Notes: a model not told the origin generated them from the letters alone. DNA of 64,000 bases from Streptomyces sp. TRM70350 (GCF_019219825.1 NZ_JAHUXH010000001.1:124001-188000), one strand, 5' to 3'; shown: positions 36,562-46,249, counted from the first letter of the stretch. A program made the numbers and translations.

Positions 36562-37767
36562 ATGGCACAGCCGCAAGCGCTCGAAGGGACCGCGTCCGAG
36601 AAGCCCCCGCTGCGCATCGGCATGGTCGGCTACGCCTTCATGGGCGCCGCCCACTCCCAGGGCTGGCGCACCGCGGGCCGCGTCTTCGACCTGCCCCGGC
36701 AGCCGGTGCTCGCCGCGCTCTGCGGGCGGGACGAGACGGCCGTGCGCGCGGCGGCCCACCGGCACGGCTGGGCGGCGGCCGAGACCGACTGGCGGGCGCT
36801 GATCGCCCGGGACGACGTCGACCTGGTCGACATCTGCACACCCGGCGACAGCCACGCCGAGATCGCGATCGCCGCGCTGGCCGCCGGCAAGCACGTCCTG
36901 TGCGAGAAACCCCTCGCGAACACCGTCGAGGAGGCCGAGACGATGTCGGCGGCCGCCGAATCGGCGTACGAGCGCGGCCAGTTGGCGATGGTCGGCTTCA
37001 ACTACCGCCGGGTGCCCGCCACCGCGCTGGCCCGCCGGATGGTCGCCGAGGGCCGCGTCGGCACCCTGCGGCACGTCCGGGTGTCGTACCTCCAGGACTG
37101 GCTGGTCGATCCGCAGGCCCCGCTGACCTGGCGGCTGCGCAAGGAGCTGGCCGGCTCCGGGTCGCTCGGCGACCTCGGGGCGCACATCGTGGACCTGGCG
37201 CAGTACCTGGCGGGAGAGCAGCTCGCGGGGGTGTCGGCGCTCACGGAGACCTTCGTACGGGAACGGCCGCTCGCCGGGGCGGCGCGTGGACTGGGCGCGG
37301 TCTCGGCGGGCGGCACCGGACAGGTCACCGTCGACGACGCCGCCCTGTTCACCGCCCGCTTCACCTCCGGCGCCCTCGCCTCCTTCGAGGCCACCCGGTA
37401 CGCCACCGGCCGCAAGAACGCCCTGCGCATCGAACTCAACGGCGAGCGCGGCTCGCTCGCCTTCGACCTGGAGCGGCTCAACGAACTCTGGTACCACGAC
37501 GGCACCGAGCCCGACGCCCGCTCCGGATTCCGCCGCATCCTCGTCACCGAACCCGACCACCCCTACCTCGACGCCTGGTGGCCGCCCGGTCACGGCCTCG
37601 GCTACGAGCACACCTTCGTCCACCAGGCCCGCGACCTGGTCCACGCGGTCGCCGAGGGCCGCCGCCCCGACCCCTCCTTCGCCGACGGGCTCCAGGTCCA
37701 GCGCGTCCTCGCGGCGGTGGAGGAGAGCGCCGAGAAGAACTCCGTCTACACCCCGATCGCGGCCTGA
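36562..37767 (+). CDS. Gfo/Idh/MocA family sugar oxidoreductase
   Basis: 401 residues. The Rossmann start is [18 protein letters not shown]; the family lysine motif is present as [13 protein letters not shown], and the C-terminal domain has [19 protein letters not shown] with the usual Asp/His pair. These enzymes are NAD(P)-dependent and often oxidise the C3 hydroxyl of glucosides or inositols. Placed between a sugar importer and a TIM-barrel isomerase, it probably oxidises the imported sugar or glycoside to a 3-keto form. Start ATG 36562 with GAGGAGGAC upstream. Confidence 0.9.
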   Translation: MAQPQALEGTASEKPPLRIGMVGYAFMGAAHSQGWRTAGRVFDLPRQPVLAALCGRDETAVRAAAHRHGWAAAETDWRALIARDDVDLVDICTPGDSHAEIAIAALAAGKHVLCEKPLANTVEEAETMSAAAESAYERGQLAMVGFNYRRVPATALARRMVAEGRVGTLRHVRVSYLQDWLVDPQAPLTWRLRKELAGSGSLGDLGAHIVDLAQYLAGEQLAGVSALTETFVRERPLAGAARGLGAVSAGGTGQVTVDDAALFTARFTSGALASFEATRYATGRKNALRIELNGERGSLAFDLERLNELWYHDGTEPDARSGFRRILVTEPDHPYLDAWWPPGHGLGYEHTFVHQARDLVHAVAEGRRPDPSFADGLQVQRVLAAVEESAEKNSVYTPIAA

Positions 37768-37780
37768 GGAGGCTTTGGCC

Positions 37781-38779
37781 ATGCCCCGTACCTTCACGCT
37801 CTTCACCGGCCAGTGGGCCGACCTCCCCCTCGAAGAGGTCTGCCGCCTGGCCCGCGACTTCGGCTACGACGGACTCGAACTCGCCTGCTGGGGCGACCAC
37901 TTCGAGGTCGACAAGGCGCTCAGCGACCCCTCCTACGTCGAGTCGCGGCGTCAGCTCCTCGACAAGTACGGCCTGAAGTGCTGGGCCATCTCCAACCACC
38001 TGGTCGGCCAGGCCGTCTGCGACGCCATCATCGACGAGCGGCACCGGGCCATCCTGCCGGGGAGGATCTGGGGCGACGGCGACGCGGAGGGCGTGCGGCA
38101 GCGGGCCGCCGCCGAGATCAAGGACACCGCGCGCGCCGCGGCCGCCTTCGGCGTCGACACCGTCATCGGCTTCACCGGCTCCGCCATCTGGCACCTGGTC
38201 GCGATGTTCCCGCCCGCCCCCGAGTCGATGATCGAACGCGGCTACGAGGACTTCGCCGAGCGCTGGAACCCGATCCTGGACGTCTTCGACGCGCAGGGCG
38301 TGCGGTTCGCGCACGAGGTGCATCCGAGCGAGATCGCCTACGACTACTGGACCACCCTGCGCACGCTGGACGCGGTCGACCGCCGTTCCGCCTTCGGGCT
38401 GAACTTCGACCCGTCGCACTTCGTGTGGCAGGACCTCGACCCGGTCGGGTTCCTGTGGGACTTCCGCGACCGCATCTACCACGTCGACTGCAAGGAGGCC
38501 CGCAAGCGCCTCGACGGCCGCAACGGCCGCCTCGGCTCCCACCTGCCCTGGGGCGACCCGCGGCGCGGCTGGGACTTCGTCTCCGCCGGGCACGGCGACG
38601 TGCCCTGGGAGGACGTCTTCCGGATGCTGCGCTCCATCGACTACCAGGGCCCCGTCTCCGTCGAATGGGAGGACGCCGGGATGGACCGGCTCCAGGGCGC
38701 CCCCGAGGCCCTGACCCGCCTGAAGGCCTTCGACTTCGAGCCGCCCAGCGCGTCCTTCGACGCCGCGTTCAACCACTGA
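37781..38779 (+). CDS. Sugar phosphate isomerase/epimerase (xylose-isomerase-like TIM barrel)
   Basis: 332 residues from an ATG with GAGGAGGC 8 bases upstream, 13 bases after the MocA-type gene. It is an AP_endonuc_2/xylose-isomerase-like barrel: [50 protein letters not shown] and VDCKEARKR supply the Glu, Asp and His residues that normally bind Mn2+ or another divalent metal. Members act as epimerases, or as lyases or hydrolases on 3-keto sugars. The coupling with the dehydrogenase suggests it acts on that enzyme's keto product. Confidence 0.87.
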   Translation: MPRTFTLFTGQWADLPLEEVCRLARDFGYDGLELACWGDHFEVDKALSDPSYVESRRQLLDKYGLKCWAISNHLVGQAVCDAIIDERHRAILPGRIWGDGDAEGVRQRAAAEIKDTARAAAAFGVDTVIGFTGSAIWHLVAMFPPAPESMIERGYEDFAERWNPILDVFDAQGVRFAHEVHPSEIAYDYWTTLRTLDAVDRRSAFGLNFDPSHFVWQDLDPVGFLWDFRDRIYHVDCKEARKRLDGRNGRLGSHLPWGDPRRGWDFVSAGHGDVPWEDVFRMLRSIDYQGPVSVEWEDAGMDRLQGAPEALTRLKAFDFEPPSASFDAAFNH

Positions 38780-38947
38780 ACCACGCACCCGGCGACAGGC
38801 CGGGACGGGGGGCCGGAACAACCGCCGGTCCCCACCGTCCTTGAAGTGTTCAGGACACACACCTCCGGGGTGACGGCGCACCCCGGCGCCCGCACCGCAC
38901 GTCTTCGCACCCATCCCGTACGGCCCACCCGTTCCCGGAGGGACTTC

Positions 38948-41900
38948 GTGCACGGAACCAGACTCAGAAGCATCCGCACCCCGAGGCGCCCCAGGCTTCG
39001 CACCACCGTCGCCCTGTTCACCGGCCTGCTTCTCGCCGTGGGCACCCCGGCGACCGTCGCCGGCGCCCACCCCGGCCACCCGGAACACGACGAACCGGCC
39101 GCCGCCGAGGGGCAGTTCCAGCAGGTGCCGCTCGCCAAGGGCGAGCCCGAGACGGGCGAGCCGATGTCGCTCGCCGTGCTCCCGGACCGCAGCGTCCTGC
39201 ACACCTCGCGCGACGGCACGCTGCGCCTCACCGACCAGGGCGGCGTCACCAAGGTCGCCGGCAAGATCCCCGTCTACAGCCACGACGAGGAGGGTCTGCA
39301 GGGCGTCGGTATCGACCCGGACTTCAAGAACAACCGGGCGATCTACCTCTACTACGCCCCGCCGCTCGACACCCCCGCGGGCGACGCCCCGGAGACCGGC
39401 ACCGCCGAGGACTTCGAGAAGTTCGACGGCGTCAACCGCCTCTCCCGCTTCGTCCTGAACCCCAACGGCACGCTGGACATGACCAGCGAGAAGAAGGTCC
39501 TGGACGTCGCGGCCTCCCGCGGCACCTGCTGCCACGTCGGCGGCGACATCGACTTCGACGCGGACGGCAACCTCTACCTGTCGACCGGCGACGACACCAA
39601 CCCCTTCGCCTCCGACGGCTACACGCCGATCGACGACCGCCAGGGCCGCAATCCCGCGTTCGACGCCCGGCGCAGCTCCGGCAACACCAACGACCTGCGC
39701 GGCAAGATCCTCCGTATCAAGGTCGCCGAGGACGGCTCGTACACCGTCCCGGAGGGCAACCTCTTCGCCCCCGGCACGGAGAAGACCCGTCCGGAGATCT
39801 ACGCGATGGGCTTCCGCAACCCGTTCCGGATGAGCGTCGACGACAAGACCGGCATCGTCTACGTCGGCGACTACGGTCCCGACGCGGGCGCCGCCGACCC
39901 GAACCGGGGCCCGGCAGGCCAGGTCGAGTTCGCCAAGGTCACCGAGCCCGCCAACTTCGGCTGGCCGTTCTGCACCGGGAACAACGACGCCTACGTCGAC
40001 TACGACTTCGCCACCGGCACCTCCGGTGAGAAGTTCGACTGCGCCGCCCAGAAGAACACCTCGCCGCACAACACGGGCCTGGTCGACCTGCCGCCCGCGC
40101 AGGCCGCCTGGATCCCCTACGACGGCGGTTCCGTGCCCGAGTTCGGCAGCGGCTCGGAGTCCCCGATGGCCGGGCCCGTCTACCGCTACGACCCCGACCT
40201 CGACTCCAAGGTGAAGTTCCCCGAGTCGTACGACGGCGACTTCTTCGCAGGTGAGTTCGGCCGCCGGTGGATCAAGCGGATCGAGCAGAACGAGGACGGT
40301 TCGGTCGCGAAGATCAACGACTTCCCATGGACCGGCACCCAGATCATGGACATGGAGTTCGGCCCCGACGGCGCGCTCTACGTCCTGGACTACGGCGTCT
40401 CCTGGTTCCAGGGCGACGAGAACTCCGCGCTGTACCGGATCGAGAACGCCGAGGACGGCTTCTCCCCGATCGCCGAGGTCAGCGCCGACAAGACGTCCGG
40501 CGCGGCCGGCCTGAAGGTCGCCTTCACCGGCTCCGCCAAGGACGCCGACTCCTCCGACCTCACCTACAGCTGGGACTTCGGCGACGGCACCCAGGGCGAG
40601 GGCCTCAACCCCACCCACAGGTACAAGAAGGTCGGCACCTACACCGCGTCCTTCACCGCGAAGGACCCCGAGGGCAACACCGGTAACGCCAGCGTCCGGA
40701 TCGTGGTCGGCAACACCGAGCCCAAGGTGAAGATCGACGTCCCGGGCAACGGCACCCTGGCCGCCTTCGGTGAGCCCGTCCCGTTCAAGGTGACCGTCAC
40801 CGACCCCGAGGAGACGATCGACTGCTCCAAGGTCAAGGTCGTCTACAGCCTCGGCCACGACTCCCACGCCCACGAGCTGACCAGCGAGATGGGCTGTGAG
40901 GGCACTCTGAAGCCGCCCGCCGGTGACGGCGGTCACGACCCCAACGCCAACCTCTACGGTGTCGTCGGCGCCAGTTACACCGACGGCGGGGCGAACGGCC
41001 AGGAGGCGCTGACCGGCACCGCCCGCGCCGTGCTCCAGCCGCTGCACCGCCAGGCCGAGCACTTCACCACCCAGTCGGGCGTGTCGATCATCGACAAGGC
41101 CGGCGCCAACGGTGGCAAGACCGTCGGCGACGTCCACGACGGCGACTGGATCTCCTTCACCCCCTACCGGTTCGACGGGCAGAAGAAGATGACCGTGCGG
41201 GCCTCCTCCGGCGGCGCGGGCGGCTTCATCGAGCTGCGCACCGGCTCGCCCGACGGCAAGCTGCACGGCTCGGCGTACATCCCGCCGACCGGCAGCTGGG
41301 AGACCTTCCAGAACGTCGACGTGCCGCTGCGAGCCCTGCCCAAGCGCACCACGGAGATCTACCTGGTCTTCAAGGGCGGCGAGGGCGCGCTGTACGACGT
41401 GGACGACTTCGAGTTCTCCAAGGAGCCGTTCAAGGGCGGCAAGAGGGTCCTGGTGTTCTCCAAGACCGCCGGTTTCCGGCACGACTCCATCCCGGCCGGC
41501 ATCGCGGCCCTGAAGGAGCTCGGCGCGCAGGCCGGCATCACGGTCGACGCCACCGAGGAGGCCCGGCAGTTCACCACGACCAACCTCGCCAAGTACGACG
41601 CGATCACCTTCCTGTCCACCACCGGTGACGTGCTCAACGCCGACCAGCAGAAGGCGTTCGAGAACTACGTCAAGAACGGCGGCGGCTACATGGGCATCCA
41701 CGCCGCCGCCGACACCGAGTACGACTGGGAGTTCTACGGCGGCCTCGTCGGCGCCTACTTCGACTCCCACCCGGCCATCCAGAAGGCCACCGTCCGCGTC
41801 GAGGACCACGACCACCCGTCGACGTCGCACCTCGGCGACGCCTGGGAGCGCACCGACGAGTGGTACAACTACCGCACCAACCCGCGTGAGCAGGTCAAGG

Positions 41901-42670
41901 TCCTCGCCACCCTGGACGAGACGACCTACCAGGGCGGCACCATGAAGGGCGACCACCCGATCGCCTGGTGCCAGGACTACGGCGGCGGCCGCTCCTTCTA
42001 CACCGGTCTGGGCCACACCAAGGAGTCCTACGCCGATCAGGCCTTCCGGGCCCATCTGCTCGGCGGTCTGCAGTACGCCACCGGCCAGGTCAAGGCCGAC
42101 TGCAAGCCGAGCAAGGGCTACCGGAAGATCTTCAACGGCCAGACCCTGGACGGCTGGAAGCAGGCCGGCCCCGGCACGTTCAACGTCAAGGACGGCACCC
42201 TTGAGTCCGAGGGCGGCATGGGCCTGCTCTGGTACCAGGCCAAGGAACTGAAGTCGTACTCCCTCAAGCTCGACTGGAAGATGCGGGGCGACGACAACTC
42301 CGGGATCTTCGTGGGCTTCCCGGCCTCCGACGACCCCTGGTCCGCGGTGAACAAGGGCTACGAGATCCAGATCGACGCCACGGACGCGCCCGACCGCACC
42401 ACGGGCTCCGTCTACTCGTTCAAGTCGGCGAACATCAAGGCCCGTGACCAGGTCCTGCGGCCGCCCGGGCAGTGGAACTCCTACGAGATCAAGGTCCAGG
42501 GCGAACGCCTCCAGGTGTTCCTCAACGGAGTCAAGATCAACGACTTCACCAACAAGGACCCCCGTCGGAGCCTGACCGACGGCCACATCGGCCTGCAGAA
42601 CCACGGCGCCGACGACCAGGTCTCCTTCCGCAACATCCAGTTGAAGGAACTGCCCGTCAAGGGCGACTGA
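38948..42670 (+). CDS. Secreted multidomain sugar protein: sorbosone dehydrogenase-like, PKD, CBM6-like, ThuA, DUF1080
   Basis: 1240 residues from a GTG at 38948 (CGGAGGGAC upstream), with a signal peptide ending near residue 38 (GAHPGH). In order: a six-bladed propeller of the glucose/sorbosone dehydrogenase type (about 60-500; YSHDEEGLQGVGIDPDF, YAMGFRNPFRMSVD), a PKD domain (about 505-590; YSWDFGDGTQ), a CBM6-like module (about 698-828), a ThuA domain (about 831-1047; GFRHDSIPAGIAAL, GGYMGIHAAADTEYDWEFYG), and a C-terminal DUF1080 domain (about 1056-1240; GYRKIFNGQTLDGWKQ), the fold of 3-keto-disaccharide hydrolases. ThuA-type proteins are linked to 3-keto-trehalose. It likely oxidises or cleaves glycosides outside the cell and feeds the importer encoded upstream. 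It ends at a strong hairpin. Confidence 0.88.
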   Translation: MHGTRLRSIRTPRRPRLRTTVALFTGLLLAVGTPATVAGAHPGHPEHDEPAAAEGQFQQVPLAKGEPETGEPMSLAVLPDRSVLHTSRDGTLRLTDQGGVTKVAGKIPVYSHDEEGLQGVGIDPDFKNNRAIYLYYAPPLDTPAGDAPETGTAEDFEKFDGVNRLSRFVLNPNGTLDMTSEKKVLDVAASRGTCCHVGGDIDFDADGNLYLSTGDDTNPFASDGYTPIDDRQGRNPAFDARRSSGNTNDLRGKILRIKVAEDGSYTVPEGNLFAPGTEKTRPEIYAMGFRNPFRMSVDDKTGIVYVGDYGPDAGAADPNRGPAGQVEFAKVTEPANFGWPFCTGNNDAYVDYDFATGTSGEKFDCAAQKNTSPHNTGLVDLPPAQAAWIPYDGGSVPEFGSGSESPMAGPVYRYDPDLDSKVKFPESYDGDFFAGEFGRRWIKRIEQNEDGSVAKINDFPWTGTQIMDMEFGPDGALYVLDYGVSWFQGDENSALYRIENAEDGFSPIAEVSADKTSGAAGLKVAFTGSAKDADSSDLTYSWDFGDGTQGEGLNPTHRYKKVGTYTASFTAKDPEGNTGNASVRIVVGNTEPKVKIDVPGNGTLAAFGEPVPFKVTVTDPEETIDCSKVKVVYSLGHDSHAHELTSEMGCEGTLKPPAGDGGHDPNANLYGVVGASYTDGGANGQEALTGTARAVLQPLHRQAEHFTTQSGVSIIDKAGANGGKTVGDVHDGDWISFTPYRFDGQKKMTVRASSGGAGGFIELRTGSPDGKLHGSAYIPPTGSWETFQNVDVPLRALPKRTTEIYLVFKGGEGALYDVDDFEFSKEPFKGGKRVLVFSKTAGFRHDSIPAGIAALKELGAQAGITVDATEEARQFTTTNLAKYDAITFLSTTGDVLNADQQKAFENYVKNGGGYMGIHAAADTEYDWEFYGGLVGAYFDSHPAIQKATVRVEDHDHPSTSHLGDAWERTDEWYNYRTNPREQVKVLATLDETTYQGGTMKGDHPIAWCQDYGGGRSFYTGLGHTKESYADQAFRAHLLGGLQYATGQVKADCKPSKGYRKIFNGQTLDGWKQAGPGTFNVKDGTLESEGGMGLLWYQAKELKSYSLKLDWKMRGDDNSGIFVGFPASDDPWSAVNKGYEIQIDATDAPDRTTGSVYSFKSANIKARDQVLRPPGQWNSYEIKVQGERLQVFLNGVKINDFTNKDPRRSLTDGHIGLQNHGADDQVSFRNIQLKELPVKGD

Positions 42671-42674
42671 ACGG

Positions 42675-42708
42675 CGGCGGGCGGGGGACGCCGGACCCCC
42701 GCCCGCCG
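42675..42708. terminator. Hairpin terminator before the ebo-type operon
   Basis: A perfect 13-bp stem (42675-42687 with 42696-42708, 8-nt loop) starts 4 bases after the multidomain gene stop and separates the sugar operon from the inositol-phosphate synthase gene. Confidence 0.8.
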
Positions 42709-42753
42709 TCTCCGTCCCTCCCCCCGGGTTCGCGCACGACAAGGAGGCTGCCC

Positions 42754-44025
42754 ATGTCCGCGTCCCTTACCCGACCGCGTGTGGGGGTGTGGCTGATCGG
42801 CGCCCGAGGCTCCGTCGCCACCACCGTCGTCACGGGGTGCGCCGCCGTCACCGCGGGACTGCACCCGCCGACCGGCATGGTGACCGAGACGCCGGCGTTC
42901 ACCGACAGCGGCCTGCCCGCGCTGTCCGACCTCGTCTTCGGCGGCCATGACACCGTCGACTGCCCCCTGCCCAAACGCGCCGAGACCCTGACCGCCGGCG
43001 GAGTCCTCCCGCCGGGCGTCGCGGCCGCCGTCGCCGCCGAACTCGCCGCCGCCGACCGGGAGATCAGGCCCGGCGGCCCCACCCCGGGGGACACCAGGAG
43101 CGAGGCCGAACTGATCACGGCCTTCGCCGACGACATACGCGACTTCGTGCACCGCCACGAGCTGGAGCGGGCCGTCGTGGTGAACCTCGCCTCCACCGAA
43201 CCCGCGTCCCAGGGGCCCGACGCCCCGCTGCCGGCCAGCACCCTGTACGCGCTGGCGGCCCTGCGCGCGGGCTGCCCCTACGTCAACTTCACCCCGTCCG
43301 AGGGCATGCACCACCCCGTCGCCGCCCGCGAGGCCGAGCGGAGCGGCCTGCCGTACGCGGGCCGGGACGGCAAGACCGGACAGACGTTGCTGCGGGCCGT
43401 GCTGGGCCCGATGTTCGCGCAGCGGGCGCTGAACGTACGGGCCTGGTCCGGAACCAACCTGCTCGGCGGCGGCGACGGCGCGGCCCTCGCCGACCCGGCC
43501 GCCGCGGCGGCGAAGAACGCCGGCAAGGAACGCGTCCTCGCCGAGACCCTCGGCGCCGTTCCCGAGGGCGAGGTGCACATCGACGACGTCCCGGCCCTCG
43601 GCGACTGGAAGACCGCCTGGGACCACATCGCCTTCGACGGCTTCCTCGGCACCCGTATGATCCTCCAGACCATCTGGCAGGGCTGCGACTCGGCCCTGGC
43701 GGCACCCCTGGTCCTGGACCTGGCCCGCCTGACCGCCCGGTCCCACGAGGTCGGCCTGGCCGGGCCGTTGAGCGAACTGGGCTTCTACTTCAAGGACCCG
43801 GTGGGGGACGGACCGGCGGGCCTGGCCGAGCAGTACGCGGCGCTGGGCCGACTGGCGGAACGGCTCGCAGGTGCGGTTGCCTCCGCCGACCTCGGCAGGG
43901 GTGACGGTGCCGTGGCGGGCGGCGCCGGTGCGAAGACGGGTGGTGCCGTCGCGGACGTGGTCGCCGGGGCGGAGGCGTCCGCGCAGTCGGCCCAGGGCGA
44001 GGCGCCCCGGGGAGAGCGGCCATGA
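42754..44025 (+). CDS. Inositol-3-phosphate synthase, first gene of the ebo-type operon
   Basis: 423 residues from an ATG with AAGGAGG 6 bases upstream. It has the NAD-binding start VWLIGARGSVATTVVTG and the synthase region YVNFTPSEGMHH, KTGQTLLRAVLGPMF and WSGTNLLGGGDG, which match the Inos-1-P_synth domain. It cyclises glucose-6-phosphate to inositol phosphate with bound NAD+. It differs from the shorter main synthase used for mycothiol and phosphatidylinositol in actinobacteria, so it is probably a dedicated paralogue. The last 50 residues are a low-complexity Ala/Gly/Glu tail. It overlaps the prenyltransferase gene by 4 bp (ATGA). Confidence 0.87.
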   Translation: MSASLTRPRVGVWLIGARGSVATTVVTGCAAVTAGLHPPTGMVTETPAFTDSGLPALSDLVFGGHDTVDCPLPKRAETLTAGGVLPPGVAAAVAAELAAADREIRPGGPTPGDTRSEAELITAFADDIRDFVHRHELERAVVVNLASTEPASQGPDAPLPASTLYALAALRAGCPYVNFTPSEGMHHPVAAREAERSGLPYAGRDGKTGQTLLRAVLGPMFAQRALNVRAWSGTNLLGGGDGAALADPAAAAAKNAGKERVLAETLGAVPEGEVHIDDVPALGDWKTAWDHIAFDGFLGTRMILQTIWQGCDSALAAPLVLDLARLTARSHEVGLAGPLSELGFYFKDPVGDGPAGLAEQYAALGRLAERLAGAVASADLGRGDGAVAGGAGAKTGGAVADVVAGAEASAQSAQGEAPRGERP

Positions 44026-45278
44026 GCCGTAGCCGCGCCTGGGCCGAACTGCTGCGGCTTCCCGCGCTGTCCACCGTCCCCGGCGACGCCCTGAGCGGTG
44101 CCGTCGCCACGGGTGCCCGCCCCAACCCGCGGACCGTCCTCGCCATCGGTTCCTCCCTGTGCCTCTACGAGGCCGGTATGGCCCTCAACGACTGGGCGGA
44201 CCGGGAGGAGGACGCCGCCGAGCGCCCCGAGCGGCCCTTGCCCTCCGGGCGGATCCGGCCGTCTTCCGCCCTCACGGCGGCCTGCGCCCTCACCGCAGCC
44301 GGGCTGGCCCTCGCGGCCCGCGCCGGCCGCCCGGCCCTGGCCGTGGCCACCCCCCTCGCGGCCACGGTCTGGGCGTACGATCTCGCGCTGAAGCACACCC
44401 CCGCCGGCCCCGTGGCCATGGCCGCCGCCCGTGGCCTCGACCACCTCCTCGGCGCCGCCGCCACCACCGGCCGTCCGTGGGAGGCACTGCCCTCCGCCGC
44501 CCTCCTCGGCACCCACACGCTCGCGGTGACGGCGGTCTCCCGCCGGGAGACCCAGGGCGGCTCGGCACTGGCACCGCTGGCGGCCCTCACCGCGACGGCC
44601 GTCCTCACCCGGCTCGTGGCACGCGGCACGCAGGGCGTGAAGGACGCCACGTCGAACGGCACCGGCGCCAGGAGCGGCGTCAGGAGCGGCATCAGGAGCG
44701 GCGCCAGCAGCGGCGCCAGGACCGGCGCCAGCAGCGGCGCCAGGATTGGCACCAGGGTCGACGTCAGGAGGGGCGCCGGGGTCGACGCCGGGATCGGCGT
44801 CAGGATCGGCGTCAGGAGCGGCGTCACGAGCGGCGCCAGGATTGGCATCAGGGTTGACGCCAGGAGGGGCGCCGGGGTCGACGCCGGGAGCGGCGCCAGG
44901 ATCGGCGTCAGGAGCGACACCGGGGTCGACGCCAGGACCGGCGCCAGCGTCGGGTCGGGCACCGCCACCGGCATCGGCACCGCCACCGGCACCGGGCGCC
45001 GGAGGTCCGCGCACGACCGGGCCGGTCTCACACTCGACGGTGCCCTGCGTACCGCCCTGGCCACCGCCTACGCCGCCACCGCCGGGCGCCCCTACGCCCA
45101 CGCCGCCCTCAACCCCTCACCCCCACTCACCCAACGAGCCGTCGGCGGCGGCATCCGCGCCATGATCCCGCTCCAGGCCGCGCTCGCCGCCCGCGTCGGA
45201 GGCGGCGTCACCGCCCTCGTCATCGCGGCGCTCGCCCCGATCGGACGGAAGTACGCGAGGAAAGTGAGCATCACGTGA
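44022..45278 (+). CDS. eboC: UbiA-family prenyltransferase, EboC/SCO3242-like, with repeat insertion
   Basis: 418 residues. Membrane-embedded aromatic/cyclitol prenyltransferase type: first Asp-rich motif ALNDWADREEDAAERPERPL and a second one in WAYDLALKHTPAGP, separated by hydrophobic helices. Family members are about 300 residues; the excess is a block of about 96 residues (215-310) made of 24 tetrapeptides of the GARS/GVRI type, placed in a loop before the last helices (VGGGIRAMIPLQAALAAR). The block is encoded by a 12-bp minisatellite. Neighbours identify it as the EboC position of an ebo-type cluster. It would join a prenyl or other lipid diphosphate to a polar acceptor, perhaps the cyclitol made by the upstream synthase. 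Confidence 0.8.
   Translation: MSRSRAWAELLRLPALSTVPGDALSGAVATGARPNPRTVLAIGSSLCLYEAGMALNDWADREEDAAERPERPLPSGRIRPSSALTAACALTAAGLALAARAGRPALAVATPLAATVWAYDLALKHTPAGPVAMAAARGLDHLLGAAATTGRPWEALPSAALLGTHTLAVTAVSRRETQGGSALAPLAALTATAVLTRLVARGTQGVKDATSNGTGARSGVRSGIRSGASSGARTGASSGARIGTRVDVRRGAGVDAGIGVRIGVRSGVTSGARIGIRVDARRGAGVDAGSGARIGVRSDTGVDARTGASVGSGTATGIGTATGTGRRRSAHDRAGLTLDGALRTALATAYAATAGRPYAHAALNPSPPLTQRAVGGGIRAMIPLQAALAARVGGGVTALVIAALAPIGRKYARKVSIT
44664..44951 (+). repeat. 24-copy 12-bp minisatellite inside the prenyltransferase gene
   Basis: Exactly 24 units of 12 bp with consensus GGC-GNC-AGG-ANC, in frame with the gene. Units 9-15 and 17-21 show partial higher-order similarity (gac gcc ggg / gtc agg). 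It is rich in AGG, a rare arginine codon in Streptomyces, and has ATT and GTT codons otherwise scarce here. Confidence 0.9.
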
Positions 45279-46249
45279 GCCCCTGGCCCAACCCGGCACC
45301 GGACCACGGAGAACCGACCCCGCCGCACCACCCCCTCCGCTTCGGCTACGGCACCAACGGCCTCGCCGACCTCCGGCTCGACGACGCCCTCGCCCTGCTC
45401 GCCGACCTCGGCTACGACGGCGTCGGTCTGACCCTCGACCACATGCACCTCGACCCCCTCGCCCCGGACCTGTCCGCCCGTACCCGCCGAGTCGCACAGC
45501 GCCTCAGCGCGCTCGGGCTGAGCGTCACCGTGGAGACGGGCGCCCGCTATGTGCTCGACCCGCGCCGCAAGCACGGCCCCTCCCTCCTGGACCCGGACCC
45601 CGACGACCGCGCCCGCCGCGTCGACCTGCTGCTCCGGGCCGTCCGTGTGGCCGCCGACCTCGGCGCCCACGCCGTGCACTGCTTCAGCGGCACCCTCCCG
45701 CCCGGCACCGACGAGGACACGGCGTGGAAACGCCTGGCCGACAGCCTCGCTCCTGTCCTGGACGCCGCGACCGCCGCCGGTGTCCCGCTCGCCGTCGAAC
45801 CCGAGCCCGGCCACCTCCTCGCCACCCTCGCCGACTTCCACCGTCTGCGCCGCACCCTCGGCGCCCCCGACCTCCTCGGTGTCACGCTCGACATCGGCCA
45901 CTGCCAGTGCCTCGAACCCCTCCCTCCCGCGGACTGCGTACGCGCCGCCGCGCCCTGGCTGCGCCACGTCCAGATCGAGGACATGCGCCGCGGTGTCCAT
46001 GACCATCTCCCGTTCGGCGAGGGGGAGATCGACTTCCCGCCCGTCCTGGCGGCCCTCGCCGCCACCGGCTACCAGGGCCTGACCGTCGTCGAACTGCCCC
46101 GCCACTCCCACGCGGGCCCGCACTACGCCGCACTCTCCCTCCGGTTCCTGCGCACCGCAGCGCCACCTCACGGGCCGGTCCCACCACCGACTCCGCCCGT
46201 CGCACCCCTCGGCGAGCCCTCCGCCACCCCTGAAGGGAGCACCCCGTGA
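45275..46249 (+). CDS. TIM-barrel sugar isomerase/epimerase-like protein of the ebo-type operon
   Basis: 324 residues from a GTG at 45275 overlapping the prenyltransferase stop (GTGA). An AP_endonuc_2/xylose-isomerase-like barrel: FGYGTNGLADLRLDDAL, LGYDGVGLTLDHMHLD, VPLAVEPEPGHLL, GVTLDIGHCQCLE and HVQIEDMRRGVHDHLPFGEG carry the conserved Glu, Asp and His metal ligands. A proline-rich tail follows. It is similar to barrel proteins that isomerise cyclitols or sugars. With the inositol synthase it may modify the cyclitol before or after prenylation; this is inference. Confidence 0.82.
   Translation: MSPWPNPAPDHGEPTPPHHPLRFGYGTNGLADLRLDDALALLADLGYDGVGLTLDHMHLDPLAPDLSARTRRVAQRLSALGLSVTVETGARYVLDPRRKHGPSLLDPDPDDRARRVDLLLRAVRVAADLGAHAVHCFSGTLPPGTDEDTAWKRLADSLAPVLDAATAAGVPLAVEPEPGHLLATLADFHRLRRTLGAPDLLGVTLDIGHCQCLEPLPPADCVRAAAPWLRHVQIEDMRRGVHDHLPFGEGEIDFPPVLAALAATGYQGLTVVELPRHSHAGPHYAALSLRFLRTAAPPHGPVPPPTPPVAPLGEPSATPEGSTP

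Noticed and set aside
37544..42742. A 1732-codon open frame on the minus strand
   Set aside because: It is antisense to four well-supported genes (MocA end, isomerase, multidomain protein and the gap after it), is Val/Gly/Arg-rich and shows no motif. High-GC third-codon bias produces such frames.
44664..44951. 12-bp array as a CRISPR or replication iteron set
   Set aside because: No spacers, exact multiple of three, and in frame with the prenyltransferase; a coding minisatellite explains it.
43785..45101. Minus-strand frame rich in DPGA-type repeats opposite the prenyltransferase
   Set aside because: It is the mirror of the 12-bp minisatellite and lacks a start signal or any domain.
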